A stretch of DNA of 64,000 nt. It comes from Halomonas sp. 328. Its GTDB lineage: Bacteria; Pseudomonadota; Gammaproteobacteria; Pseudomonadales; Halomonadaceae. The notes beneath the pieces were generated by a model that was not told the origin of the DNA, made no database searches, and saw only the letters and a list, made by a program, of their open reading frames with translations. Positions 7,686-15,640 of this stretch are shown piece after piece (position 1 is the first letter of the stretch; each line of letters opens with the position of its first letter). The DNA is taken from NCBI RefSeq assembly GCF_015645095.1, contig NZ_JADOTW010000009.1, positions 1-64,000 of the forward strand, given 5' to 3'. A program made the position numbers and the translations under genes.

Positions 7686-8468
7686 TTAGCGGGCCAGTAC
7701 CAGGGTCGGGGGGCCGCCTGCTAGGCTCGGGGCCTCGTCGAGCTCCGCCTCGAAGATGCTGGCCAGGCGGGCGGCACTGAGCACCTCCTCGGGTGTGCCG
7801 GCGGCGATCCGTCGGCCCTTGTCCAGCAGCCAGACCCGGTGGGCGAAGCGTCCCGCCAGGTTGAGATCGTGGAGCACGCAGGCGATGGCCAGGCCGCGTT
7901 CGCTGGCCAGGCGACGCAGCAGCCGCATCAGGCGTTGCTGCTGGCCGATATCCAGGGCGCTGGTGGGCTCGTCCAGCAGCAAGAGCCCCGGCGGGGCCTG
8001 ATCGGCACCGGTGTCCGTCTCCCCCACTAACTGGTCCGCCGCCAATTGGCAGAGCGCCCGGGCCACCAGGCAGCGTTGCGCCTCGCCGCCGGAGAGGCCG
8101 GTGAGGCGCCGCTCGGCCAGGAGGGTCAGGTCCAGGGCCGCCAGGCAGGCGTCGACCCGCTCGGCGCCGGCGTCGCTGCCCAGGGCCACCAGCTCGCGCA
8201 CTTCCCAGTCGAAACTGGGGCGCACCTGCTGGGCCACTAAAGCGCGGCGCCGGGCCAGGGCCTGGGGCTCCCAGGCGGTCAGCGGCATGCCGTCCAGGCA
8301 GACGCTGCCCTGCTCCGGGACGCGGAAGCCGGAGAGCAGGGTCAGCAGGGTGCTCTTGCCGGCGCCGTTGGGGCCGACGATGGCCAGCAGCTCACCGGGC
8401 ATCAGGCGGTCGCTGATGGGGGCCAGGGCTGGAGTCGTGGTAAAGCCGGCGGAAAACAGGGTCAGCAT
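7686..8468 (-). CDS. hmuV: heme ABC transporter ATP-binding protein
   Basis: HmuV powers import of heme from the periplasm. The 260-residue ATPase has Walker A VGPNGAGKST (31-40), a Q-loop region near 80, signature LSGGEAQR (125-132), Walker [13 protein letters not shown] (162-173) and the H-loop in VLHDLNLAGRFAHR. An insert (DQLVGETDTGADQAPPG) sits between signature and Walker B, as is common in HmuV. It is the last gene of the heme operon. Its ATG lies just behind a 17-base tandem duplication of the hmuU end. Confidence 0.92.
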   Translation of the reverse strand: MLTLFSAGFTTTPALAPISDRLMPGELLAIVGPNGAGKSTLLTLLSGFRVPEQGSVCLDGMPLTAWEPQALARRRALVAQQVRPSFDWEVRELVALGSDAGAERVDACLAALDLTLLAERRLTGLSGGEAQRCLVARALCQLAADQLVGETDTGADQAPPGLLLLDEPTSALDIGQQQRLMRLLRRLASERGLAIACVLHDLNLAGRFAHRVWLLDKGRRIAAGTPEEVLSAARLASIFEAELDEAPSLAGGPPTLVLAR

Positions 8469-8498
8469 AGGCGTCTCTCAGGCATAGGCGTCTCTCAA
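8465..8498. repeat. 17-base direct duplication at the hmuU-hmuV junction
   Basis: The plus-strand unit GCATAGGCGTCTCTCA(A/G)G occurs twice head to tail (8465-8481 and 8482-8498). Read on the coding strand, each copy contains a TGA and an ATG. The upstream copy holds the true hmuU stop and the downstream copy leads into the hmuV start. The first copy also offers an ATG that opens only a seven-codon frame. Confidence 0.8.
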
Positions 8499-9514
8499 GC
8501 GCGGCGGCGCATCAGTAACCATAGGAAGTAGGGACCTCCGAGCAGGCTGGTCAGCAAGCCCACCGGAATCTCCGCGGGGCTGGCCAGGGTGCGCGCCAGG
8601 GTATCGGCCACCAGCAGCAAGAGGGCGCCGCCCAGCATGGCGGCGGGCAGCAGCAGGCGATGCCCCGGCCCCAGCCAGAGGCGCAGGCAGTGGGGCACCA
8701 GCAGGCCCAGGAAGCCGATGATGCCGGCCAGGGCCACGCAGACCCCCACCCCCAGGGCGGTGGCCAGGATCACCCGGCGCTTGAGGGCGCGGGCATCGAG
8801 GCCGGCGCCGTGGGCGGTGAGCTCGCCGAGCTGCAGCAGGTCCAGGCCGCGGGCCGTGCGCAGCAGCCATAGCAGCGCCGGGGGAATGCAGACCAGGGCG
8901 CCGATGGCCGCCGGCCAGAGGGCGTGGGACAGGCTGCCCATGCCCCACAGGCTGAGCTGGCGCAACTGCTCGTCGCTGGCCACGAAGGCCAGCAGGCCGC
9001 CGAAGGCGCCGGCCAGGGTGTTGATGGCCAGCCCCGCCAGCAGCAGGGTAAAAAGTGCCTCCTGGCCGGGGCGTTGGGCGCCCAGGCGAAAGACCAGCAG
9101 GCAGACCGCCAGGGCCCCCAGGAAGCCGGCCAGGAACTGCCCGTAGAGGCCGGTACCGCCCAGCAGCACGATCCACAGCGCCACGGCCAGGCCCGCGCCG
9201 CTGGCCAGCCCCAGCAGGCTGGGGTCGGCCAGGGGGTTGCGAAACAGCCCCTGCATGGCGGCGCCGCTGCCGGCCAGCATGGCGCCCACCAGGCTGGCCA
9301 GCAGCAGGCGAGGCAGGCGCAGTTGCCACCATACCTGCCAGTCCAATGGGCTGGGCCACTCGCCCAGCAGCAGCCGCGGCGAGAGCCCCAGGCTGCCGCT
9401 GAAGGCGCCCAGCAGCCAGGCCCCCAGCAGGGCCAGGAGCAGGCCGGCCAGGGTGCCGGAGCGGGTCGGCCAGGCGGGGGAGGGCCAGGGCAGGGAAGGG
9501 CGTCGCAGGATCAT
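8495..9514 (-). CDS. hmuU: heme ABC transporter permease
   Basis: The FecCD-family inner-membrane permease for heme. From the chosen ATG at 9514 the product is 339 residues with about ten hydrophobic segments (for example GTLAGLLLALLGAWLLGAF, ALWIVLLGGTGLYGQFLAGFLGALAVCLLVF) and conserved GLRNPLADP-like (GLFRNPLADPSLLGL) and GIIGFLGLLVPH motifs. A longer frame exists upstream, but its extra 70 residues read through the hmuT 3'-end duplication and do not resemble the family. The start ATG overlaps the stop of the 33-codon ORF (ATGA), so translation is probably coupled. Confidence 0.9.
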   Translation of the reverse strand: MILRRPSLPWPSPAWPTRSGTLAGLLLALLGAWLLGAFSGSLGLSPRLLLGEWPSPLDWQVWWQLRLPRLLLASLVGAMLAGSGAAMQGLFRNPLADPSLLGLASGAGLAVALWIVLLGGTGLYGQFLAGFLGALAVCLLVFRLGAQRPGQEALFTLLLAGLAINTLAGAFGGLLAFVASDEQLRQLSLWGMGSLSHALWPAAIGALVCIPPALLWLLRTARGLDLLQLGELTAHGAGLDARALKRRVILATALGVGVCVALAGIIGFLGLLVPHCLRLWLGPGHRLLLPAAMLGGALLLLVADTLARTLASPAEIPVGLLTSLLGGPYFLWLLMRRRA

Positions 9515-9612
9515 GGTCCACCTCTTGCCGCTGCCGGTTGCTCCCTGGCTAGGGATTCCAGGCGTTCGTAGAGGGCCAGCAGGGTCGCCGGATGGAGAGG
9601 GCAGGCGCTCAT
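9511..9612 (-). CDS. 33-codon ORF derived from the hmuT 3' end
   Basis: An ATG at 9612-9610 overlaps the hmuT TGA (ATGA). The frame runs 33 codons and ends in a TGA that overlaps the hmuU ATG (ATGA again). The product begins MSACPLHPATLLALYERLES. Residues 8-19 repeat the C-terminal helix of HmuT (PATLLALYERLE), and the DNA repeats hmuT sequence with a 98-base offset. It may be a functional small protein, or merely a translated spacer that keeps ribosome coupling between hmuT and hmuU after a tandem duplication. No family is known to me. Confidence 0.4.
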   Translation of the reverse strand: MSACPLHPATLLALYERLESLAREQPAAARGGP

Positions 9613-9693
9613 GGGGCCGCCTCCGTGCTGGGCAGTTGCCCCATGGCCAAGCGCTCCAGGCGTTCGTAGAGGGCCAAGAGGGTGGCGGGTGTG
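9535..9693. repeat. 98-base tandem duplication of the hmuT 3' end
   Basis: Plus-strand GGCGTTCGTAGAGGGCCA occurs at 9561 and again at 9659, exactly 98 bases apart, with weaker similarity extending about 25 bases on either side (copies about 9535-9595 and 9633-9693). The right copy is the authentic hmuT coding end. The left copy lies past the hmuT stop and forms the body of the 33-codon ORF. The reading frame of the repeated segment is kept in both. Confidence 0.75.
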
Positions 9694-10484
9694 CGCGGGC
9701 CGAAGCCCAGCAGCGCCTGGTCATCGAAGACCACCAGGCGCCGGGCCTGGCCGGCGGGCGTCAGGGCCAGGCCCGGTAGTTGCCAGAGGCGTGCCTCGCC
9801 GCCCATCGCCTCGAGGCCCCCGCGGGTGACGATCACCACCTCCGGGGCCTGGCGGATCAGCGCCTCGCCGCCCACCGGCCGGTAGCCCGGCATCTCGGCG
9901 AAGGCGTTGGTCACCCCCACGGCATCCATCATCGCCTGGGCGGCGGTCTCGTGGCCGGCGACCCGGGGCGTGGCGCCGCCATGGCCGAGCAGGAACATCG
10001 CCCGCAGCGGCGGAAGCGCGGGCAGGGCGGCGAGCTCACGGATCTCCGCCTCCAGGCGGCTGGCCAGGGCCTCGCCCCGCTCGGCCCGGTCGAGGGCCTC
10101 GGCCACCGCCCGCACCTTGGCGGGAATCGCCTCGAGCCGCGGCGGGGTGGCGATGCGGATCACCGTGACGCCGCTCGCCTCGAGCTGGGCCAGCACCTCC
10201 GCCGGGCCGGCCTGGTCCGCCACCAGCAGCCGCTCCGGGCGCAGCGACAGCACCCCCTCGGCGGCCAGCCGACGCAGGTAGCCCACCGAGGGCAGGGCCG
10301 CGATGGCAGCGGGGTGAGTGCTGGTGTCGTCGCGGCCGATCAGCCGCTCCGCTTCACCCAGGGCGGCGACGATCTCGGCCAGGTCGCCGCCGATGACCAG
10401 GTCCCGGGGCGGGGCCTGTGGCGCCGCCATGGCCGAGAGCGGCATCAGCCAGGCCAGGGCCAGGCGCACCAGCCAGCGGTTCAT
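9609..10484 (-). CDS. hmuT: heme ABC transporter substrate-binding protein
   Basis: The periplasmic heme-binding component that hands heme to HmuUV. The 291-residue protein has a signal peptide cut after about residue 20 (MPLSAMA-APQ) and the helical-backbone binding-protein fold (LVIGGDLAEIVAALGEAERLIGRDDTSTHPAAIAALPSVGYLRRL). The RDDTS-HP segment and a tyrosine in MPGYRPVGGEAL are typical of HmuT. Its ATG overlaps the hmuS stop by four bases. Its 3' end is duplicated downstream. Confidence 0.9.
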   Translation of the reverse strand: MNRWLVRLALAWLMPLSAMAAPQAPPRDLVIGGDLAEIVAALGEAERLIGRDDTSTHPAAIAALPSVGYLRRLAAEGVLSLRPERLLVADQAGPAEVLAQLEASGVTVIRIATPPRLEAIPAKVRAVAEALDRAERGEALASRLEAEIRELAALPALPPLRAMFLLGHGGATPRVAGHETAAQAMMDAVGVTNAFAEMPGYRPVGGEALIRQAPEVVIVTRGGLEAMGGEARLWQLPGLALTPAGQARRLVVFDDQALLGFGPRTPATLLALYERLERLAMGQLPSTEAAP

Positions 10485-11563
10485 GCCACCGCCTCCTCGT
10501 CGCGCAACTCGGCCAGCAGGTCGCGCCAGTCGCCGCGCTCGGCGCTGCCCTCGCGGCGTTCGGCGTAGAGCTGCAGGATCAGTTCGCCCTGGGCGTCGAA
10601 GGCCTCCAGGCTAGTGACGCCGCCGTCCCGATTGGGCTTGTGCACCGACCAGACGCTGGCGATGGCGGCGTCGTCCAGGTGCAGGGTGAAGTCCTCGCCG
10701 AAGAGGTTCAGCCAGCCGCGCATCCGCTTGGGCGCCGGCAGGCGCCCGGTGCGGATCTGCACGCAGCCGGGACTGGCCACGAAGAGCATCAACGGCAGTT
10801 CCCGTTCGGCGGCCCGCGCCAGGGCCGTGGCCAGCGTGCTCGGCTCCAGTCGGCGGGTAAAGCGCCCCTCCATCAGGGCATTGGCCTCGTGGCGGGCCAG
10901 GCCGTGGCGGCGCAGCAGGGTAAAGAACTGGTGGACGTCGCGCATCCGCGCCCAGTCGTCGGCCAGGCCCGGGGCCTCCGGCAGGGGCCGCGGCGCGGGA
11001 TCTGCCGCGCCGGTGAAGACCGGTGGGTGGGCGTTGCCGATGCTCTCCAGGGCCTGCCAGCCCTTGCCGGGCCAGGTCTCCAGGCAGAACAGCTTGAGCA
11101 GGGCGCGACCGTGGCGGTCGAAGACCTGCAGGCTCAGGCGCTCCTGGGCCTTGCCCTGTGCATCGGGCAGGGTGTCGCGGATCAGGCCGGCCCAGTGCCA
11201 GTGGGCAAACAGCAGGCGCATGTCCAGGCCGCCGGGGGCCAGCAGCAGGCCGGCCTGGGGGGCGCCGCCGAGCGCCGGGCACTCCCCCTGCTGCTCCAGT
11301 ACCGCGTGGCGGGAGCGGGTCAGCGCCTTGACCCGCCCCAGGGTATGGAAGCGGCCGGCGAGCTCCGCCGGGGCCAGGGGCAGGCCGATGACGTCGCGGC
11401 CCAGGCGGGCGGCCTGGAGGGCGCCCTCGCTGATCGACAGGCGCTGGGCGATATCGATGGCCGGCAGGCGCGGGGTGGCGCGGCGGGCGGCATCGAAGGC
11501 GGCCAGGATGGCACTCTGATCGTGGGAGGGGGCGCGTTCGAGTTCAGGCATAAGGGTCACCAT
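10481..11563 (-). CDS. hmuS: hemin-degrading factor HmuS
   Basis: Cytoplasmic heme-binding or heme-degrading protein that receives imported heme. The 360 residues form two related halves of about 170 residues, as in the HemS/ChuS/HmuS family, with LETWPGKGWQALESIGNAH-like and LNLFGEDFTLHLDDAAIASVWSVHKPNRDGGVTSLEAFD blocks. An ATG four codons in (11551) is an alternative start. The gene overlaps the receptor stop by seven bases upstream and the hmuT start by four bases downstream, consistent with one tightly coupled operon. Confidence 0.88.
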   Translation of the reverse strand: MVTLMPELERAPSHDQSAILAAFDAARRATPRLPAIDIAQRLSISEGALQAARLGRDVIGLPLAPAELAGRFHTLGRVKALTRSRHAVLEQQGECPALGGAPQAGLLLAPGGLDMRLLFAHWHWAGLIRDTLPDAQGKAQERLSLQVFDRHGRALLKLFCLETWPGKGWQALESIGNAHPPVFTGAADPAPRPLPEAPGLADDWARMRDVHQFFTLLRRHGLARHEANALMEGRFTRRLEPSTLATALARAAERELPLMLFVASPGCVQIRTGRLPAPKRMRGWLNLFGEDFTLHLDDAAIASVWSVHKPNRDGGVTSLEAFDAQGELILQLYAERREGSAERGDWRDLLAELRDEEAVA

Positions 11564-13545
11564 TGCAGGCTGAGGTTGACGAGCAGGCTGCGGCCATCGC
11601 CGAGGCTGCCGTCGGGGCGATACCAGGTCTTGTCGGCAAGGTTGCGCAGCTTGAGGCTGGTCTCGACGCTGGCGCGGGGGGCCCAGGCGAGTTGCAGGTC
11701 GTGCAGGCCATAGCCGGGGGCCTGGGTGTCGCCGGCGTCGTGGGACTCGGCGAAGCGGCCCCGCCAGCCCAGGGTCAGGTCGGGGCCGGTGAAGCGGTAA
11801 TCGAGGCCGGCCAGGGCCTCGAGTGGGGTGAGCCGACCCAGGGGGGCTCCGCTGTCACGGTCGCGCCCGCTCACCTCGGCGAGGCCGAGCTGGGCATGGA
11901 GGCCGCTGAGGGCTTGGGGTGACCAGCTCAGGCGGGCATCGAAGCCCCAGAGGTGGGCCCGGGAGACATTGGCGGCCCGGGTGGTGCCGGCGAGGATATC
12001 CACCTCGGTATCGATGAAGTCGTCGGCGCGGGTGTCGAAATAGCTGGCGCGCAGGCCCCAGTCACCGGCCTGCCAGGCCAGGCCGCTCTCCCAGGTGCGG
12101 CTGGTCTCCGGCCTGAGGTCCGGGTTGGGTACCCAGAAGTTGTCCGGGAAACAGAAGAAGGGCGAGGGGCAGAAGCCGGCGAAGTGGCGCTCGTCGGCGT
12201 AGAGCTCGGAGAGCGTCGGCGCGCGGAAGGCCTCGGCATAGCCACTGTAGAGCATGACGCCATCGAGGGGGCGCCAGGCCAGGCGCAGCCGCGGCGATAC
12301 CTGGTTCTCGCGGCTCTCCCGACCGGCGCTGTCCTCGGCCCGGTAGTGGTCGAGGCGGGCGCCCAGGCCCAGGTCGAACTCCCCGGCACCGCCGCTATCC
12401 AGGTAGCGGCCTACCGTCAGGGTGTCGTCCAGGTAGAGGGCGGCGGTGTCGATATCCGCCTCGGGAAAGCCGCTGGCGTTGCCGCCGGGGCGCTGGCGGG
12501 CGCGGTCCAGCTCGGCGCCGAAGGCCAGGGTCTGGGTCAGCCAGCCGTGCGCCAGGCGGTGGTAGCCGTCGCCCTGCAGGCCCAGGCGATCCTGGGTCCG
12601 TTCGGCGGCGGGCTCGTCGATGGCCTGGCGGCCGAAGGTCAATCGGGTCTCCCACCGGGTGGCGACGCCGGGCTGCCAGCGGTGGCCGAGCTGGACGTTA
12701 TCGCTGGTGACCCGGCGATCGCGCAGCGGGTTGCTGGCGTTAGCGGCGAAGCTCTGAGGGTTGGCGGGCTGGGTGCTGTCTTCCCGGTAGTGCTGCCAGC
12801 TGGCGAAGAGGCGCTGATCCGGGGCGATCTCGAGGCCCCCCTTGGCCAGCAGGCTGTTGAGGCGGGCGTCATCCGGGGCGGTGTCGCCGCCGGCGCGACG
12901 GATATCCCCGGACTCGCTGCGCCCCAGGGCCAACAGGCCATCCGCTTCGCCGTGGGCGGTAGCGGTGCGGCCGAAGAGGGTGACGGTGGCGCCCAGCTCG
13001 TCCCGGTCGCTGGCGCCGCGAAGGCTCAGGCGTCCCCCCGAGGTCTCGCCGGGGCGCAGCAGGTCCGCCGCCTCTACGGTCTCGAAGCTGATCACCCCGC
13101 CCATGGCGTTGCCGCCGTAGAGGCTCGACAGGGCGCCGCGGGCCACCTGCACCTCGCGCAGCAGGGCCGGGTCGAGGAAGAAGTTGCCGAGATGGCCGGT
13201 GGTGATGTCCTGGCGCACCCCATCGAGACGCACCAGCACCCCGCCACGACCGAAGCCACGCAGGCTCAGGGTCTGGCCATTGCGGCGCCCCTGGCCCGCC
13301 ACCTGCAGGCCGGGCAGGTCGCCGAGCAGCTCCTCGATGCGTCCGGCGGTGCTCAGCGTCGGATCATGGCGGTCGATCACATCGAGGATCAGCGGGGCCC
13401 GGGTGGGGTCGGTGGGGGCCCGGGTGCCGGTGATCACCAGGGGCGCCGAGGCTTCGATTCGCTCGGTTGGCGGGGAGTCGGCCAGCAGGCCGGGGGCGGG
13501 ACTCAGCAGCGCCAGGGTGGCGCCACAGCACAGTGCTCGCTTCAT
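11557..13545 (-). CDS. hmuR: TonB-dependent heme/hemoglobin receptor
   Basis: Outer-membrane receptor for heme or hemoproteins. From the ATG at 13545 (AAGGA upstream) the product is 662 residues with a signal peptide (GLLA-DSPP), a TonB-box-like start (APLVITGTRA), a plug domain (LLGDLPGLQVAGQGRRNGQTLSLRGFGRGGVLVRLDG; GNAMGGVISFET) and a C-terminal beta barrel ending in aromatic residues (LSLQW). The FRAP and NPDLRPE boxes of heme receptors are present (AEAFRAPTLSELY, NPDLRPETS), separated by a Cys-containing loop (FCPSPFFCFPDNF). An upstream GTG at 13572 would only add nine residues before the signal sequence. Confidence 0.88.
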   Translation of the reverse strand: MKRALCCGATLALLSPAPGLLADSPPTERIEASAPLVITGTRAPTDPTRAPLILDVIDRHDPTLSTAGRIEELLGDLPGLQVAGQGRRNGQTLSLRGFGRGGVLVRLDGVRQDITTGHLGNFFLDPALLREVQVARGALSSLYGGNAMGGVISFETVEAADLLRPGETSGGRLSLRGASDRDELGATVTLFGRTATAHGEADGLLALGRSESGDIRRAGGDTAPDDARLNSLLAKGGLEIAPDQRLFASWQHYREDSTQPANPQSFAANASNPLRDRRVTSDNVQLGHRWQPGVATRWETRLTFGRQAIDEPAAERTQDRLGLQGDGYHRLAHGWLTQTLAFGAELDRARQRPGGNASGFPEADIDTAALYLDDTLTVGRYLDSGGAGEFDLGLGARLDHYRAEDSAGRESRENQVSPRLRLAWRPLDGVMLYSGYAEAFRAPTLSELYADERHFAGFCPSPFFCFPDNFWVPNPDLRPETSRTWESGLAWQAGDWGLRASYFDTRADDFIDTEVDILAGTTRAANVSRAHLWGFDARLSWSPQALSGLHAQLGLAEVSGRDRDSGAPLGRLTPLEALAGLDYRFTGPDLTLGWRGRFAESHDAGDTQAPGYGLHDLQLAWAPRASVETSLKLRNLADKTWYRPDGSLGDGRSLLVNLSLQW

Positions 13546-13653
13546 GGGATGACGTTGTCCTTGAGGCATCACGTCATCGAGCGGCTGGCTGGGCCTGGGC
13601 CTGGCTGGCGGGTCTCGATGGTCAATGGGTGGGTGTGGAGGGTCGCCCTGGGG

Positions 13654-13830
13654 TCAGCAGGTCAGGATCAGCTTGCCGTTGCGGGTCTCGCGCAGTTGAT
13701 AGCGACGCCCCTGGTGCTCGATTTCCAGTTGGCCCCGGGCGTTCAGGAGCTGCGCACCGGGGACACGGTTATCGCGGATCACCAGGGTTCTGGCATCATG
13801 CGGTGTCGCAGGGGGAGACGGCCGATCCAT
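13654..13830 (-). CDS. hemP: hemin uptake protein HemP
   Basis: A 58-codon gene starting at the ATG 13830-13828 behind GGAGGT. The product ends QLEIEHQGRRYQLRETRNGK followed by LILTC, which matches the HemP family (a beta-hairpin with the hallmark Y-x-LR-x-T-x-x-GKLILT). HemP/HmuP proteins are small and usually precede a heme receptor, where they support or activate heme uptake. It is the first gene after the Fur-like box and 108 bases before the receptor start. Confidence 0.88.
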   Translation of the reverse strand: MDRPSPPATPHDARTLVIRDNRVPGAQLLNARGQLEIEHQGRRYQLRETRNGKLILTC

Positions 13831-13853
13831 GGGACCTCCTGAAGGACTTTTTG

Positions 13854-13874
13854 AACGATAATTATTGTTATTTG
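13854..13874. promoter_or_regulatory. Fur-like box upstream of hemP
   Basis: GATAATTATTGTTATTT at 13857-13873 matches the GATAATGATAATCATTATC Fur consensus in its AT-rich hexamer pattern. It lies 24 bases before the hemP ATG in an otherwise GC-rich region. Repression by iron-loaded Fur would fit a heme uptake operon. The divergent protease gene at 13964 begins 90 bases away on the other side. Confidence 0.72.
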
Positions 13875-13963
13875 TATGGGCGTCTCAGTCAAGTCTGAAC
13901 GCTCGAGAGACCGGTGAGTCGAAGCGAACAGGGCGGTGAGCGCCGCAGAGGAGGAGACGAGGC

Positions 13964-14641
13964 GTGGTCTGGCTATTGTTGGTGGGTGGGCTCCTGGCCC
14001 TGTTCCTGCTGCCCAATGTCTGGGCGCGCTGGGTCCTGGCGCGCCATGCCGCCCCGCGGGACGACTATCCCGGCAGCGGCGGCGAGCTGGCCGAGCACTT
14101 GGTCAAGCGCCTGGGACTCGAGGGGGTGGAAGTGGAGGTCACCGAGGCCGGGGACCACTATGACCCCGAGGCCAGGCGGGTGCGCCTGAGCCCGGAGCAT
14201 TTCGAGGGGCGCTCCCTGACCGCGGTGACGGTGGCGGCCCATGAGGTGGGGCATGCCATCCAGCATCACCAGGGCTATCAACCGCTGCTGGCGCGTACCC
14301 GCCTGGTACGCCTGGCCCAGGGGGCCGAGAAGCTCGGGGCGGCGCTGATGATGGCCTCGCCGCTGCTGTTCCTCTTGACTCGCACCCCCACGGGCCTGGC
14401 TCTGGTGATCCTGGCCGCGGTGCTGAGCTTCGGCACCGCCGCCCTGGTGCACCTGATCACCCTGCCGGTGGAGCTGGACGCCAGCTACCGTCGCGCCCTG
14501 CCGCTGCTCAAGGAGTACGTGCCCCCCTACGACATGCCGGCGGCCCGCCACCTGCTGACCGCCTGCGCCTTCACCTATGTGGCGGCGTCGCTGGCCAGCC
14601 TGCTCAACCTGGGGCGCTGGCTGGTGATCCTGCGGCGCTAA
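13964..14641 (+). CDS. YugP-family membrane zinc metallopeptidase
   Basis: A 225-residue inner-membrane protein with an N-terminal hydrophobic helix (VWLLLVGGLLALFLLPNVW) and the zinc motif HEVGH at residues 93-97, where Glu94 should be catalytic. Two further hydrophobic segments (around 118-160 and the C-terminus) follow. Length and layout fit the YugP (peptidase_MA-like) family, whose substrates are unknown. It starts at a GTG with GGAGACGAGG upstream, next to the Fur-like box. Iron control is possible but not shown. Confidence 0.82.
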   Translation: MVWLLLVGGLLALFLLPNVWARWVLARHAAPRDDYPGSGGELAEHLVKRLGLEGVEVEVTEAGDHYDPEARRVRLSPEHFEGRSLTAVTVAAHEVGHAIQHHQGYQPLLARTRLVRLAQGAEKLGAALMMASPLLFLLTRTPTGLALVILAAVLSFGTAALVHLITLPVELDASYRRALPLLKEYVPPYDMPAARHLLTACAFTYVAASLASLLNLGRWLVILRR

Positions 14642-14646
14642 GGGCT

Positions 14647-15633
14647 TCAGGCCGGGCGATTGGCGATAATGACCGCCCGCCGCGGGGCCGGGTAGCCTTC
14701 GCGGGTCTGCGTCGGGTCGTCCGGGTCGAGGAAGTCGGCCAGGGACTGGAAGGTCATCCAGTCGGTGGAACGCTGCTCCTCGGGGGTGGTGACCGCCTCG
14801 TCCACCACCCGCACGTTATGGAAGCCACAGCGCTCGAGCCACTGGCACAGGGCCTGTGAGGAGGGCAGGAAATAGACATTGGGCATGGCGGCGTAGCGCT
14901 CGCCGGGCAGCAGCACCGTGGTCTCGTCGCCCTCCACCACCAGGGTCTCCAGGACCAGTTCGCCCCCCGGGCGCAGGCACGCCTTGAGCTTGAGCAGGTG
15001 CTCCAGGGGCGAGGGGCGGTGGTAGAGCACCCCCATGGAGAAGACCGTATCGAACCACTGCAGGTCATCGGGGACCGCCTCGATGCCCACCGGCAGGAAG
15101 TGGGTGCGGTGGGTGTCCCGGTCGCCGACGAAGTGGCGAACCGCCTGGAACTGGTAGTAGAAGCGCGGCGAGGGGTCGATCACCAGCACGAAGGAGGCGC
15201 CGGCCCCGGCCATGCGCCAGCCGTGGTAACCGCTGCCGCCGCCGACATCGAGCACCCGGCGCCCGGCCAGGTCGGCCAGGTGAGGGGCCAGGCGCTGCCA
15301 CTTCCAGTCGGAGCGCCACTCGGTGTCGATGGTGATGCCGCCGAGCCGATAGGGCCCCTTGCGCCAGGGGGCGAGCTTTCTCAGCAGGTTCTCGCACTGG
15401 CGGCGCTGGCTGTCACCGAGTTCCACCTCGACGCTGACGGTATCGGCGTCGAGGTGCGCCTCGCGCTCCTCGGGGAGCGGTGGCAGCTTGGCCACGGCCT
15501 TCTCCCAGGCCGGCAGGTCGCCGTAACGCTTGCGGTCGAGGCCCTGGGCCAGCTGTTCCGGCAGGCGGGCCAGCCAGGTCTCCAGGCCCTGGTCGAGGAA
15601 GGCGCGGTAGAGATCGCGATGGGGGCTGCTCAT
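14647..15633 (-). CDS. cmoB: tRNA uridine-34 carboxymethyltransferase CmoB
   Basis: CmoB transfers the carboxymethyl group of carboxy-SAM to 5-hydroxyuridine-34 of tRNA, giving cmo5U. The 328-residue protein has the Rossmann motif RVLDVGGGSGYHGWRMAG (129-146) and the conserved segments WRSDWKW, FDTVFSMGVLYHRPSP and GELVLETLVV. CmoB and CmoA are usually adjacent; here a 1.4-kb phospholipase D-type gene lies between them on the same strand. Confidence 0.94.
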   Translation of the reverse strand: MSSPHRDLYRAFLDQGLETWLARLPEQLAQGLDRKRYGDLPAWEKAVAKLPPLPEEREAHLDADTVSVEVELGDSQRRQCENLLRKLAPWRKGPYRLGGITIDTEWRSDWKWQRLAPHLADLAGRRVLDVGGGSGYHGWRMAGAGASFVLVIDPSPRFYYQFQAVRHFVGDRDTHRTHFLPVGIEAVPDDLQWFDTVFSMGVLYHRPSPLEHLLKLKACLRPGGELVLETLVVEGDETTVLLPGERYAAMPNVYFLPSSQALCQWLERCGFHNVRVVDEAVTTPEEQRSTDWMTFQSLADFLDPDDPTQTREGYPAPRRAVIIANRPA

Positions 15634-15640
15634 AAGATCC

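Noticed and set aside
9515-9724. 70-residue N-terminal extension of HmuU
   Set aside because: It reads the hmuT end and its duplicate out of frame; the ATG at 9514 is coupled to the upstream stop and starts before the first membrane helix.
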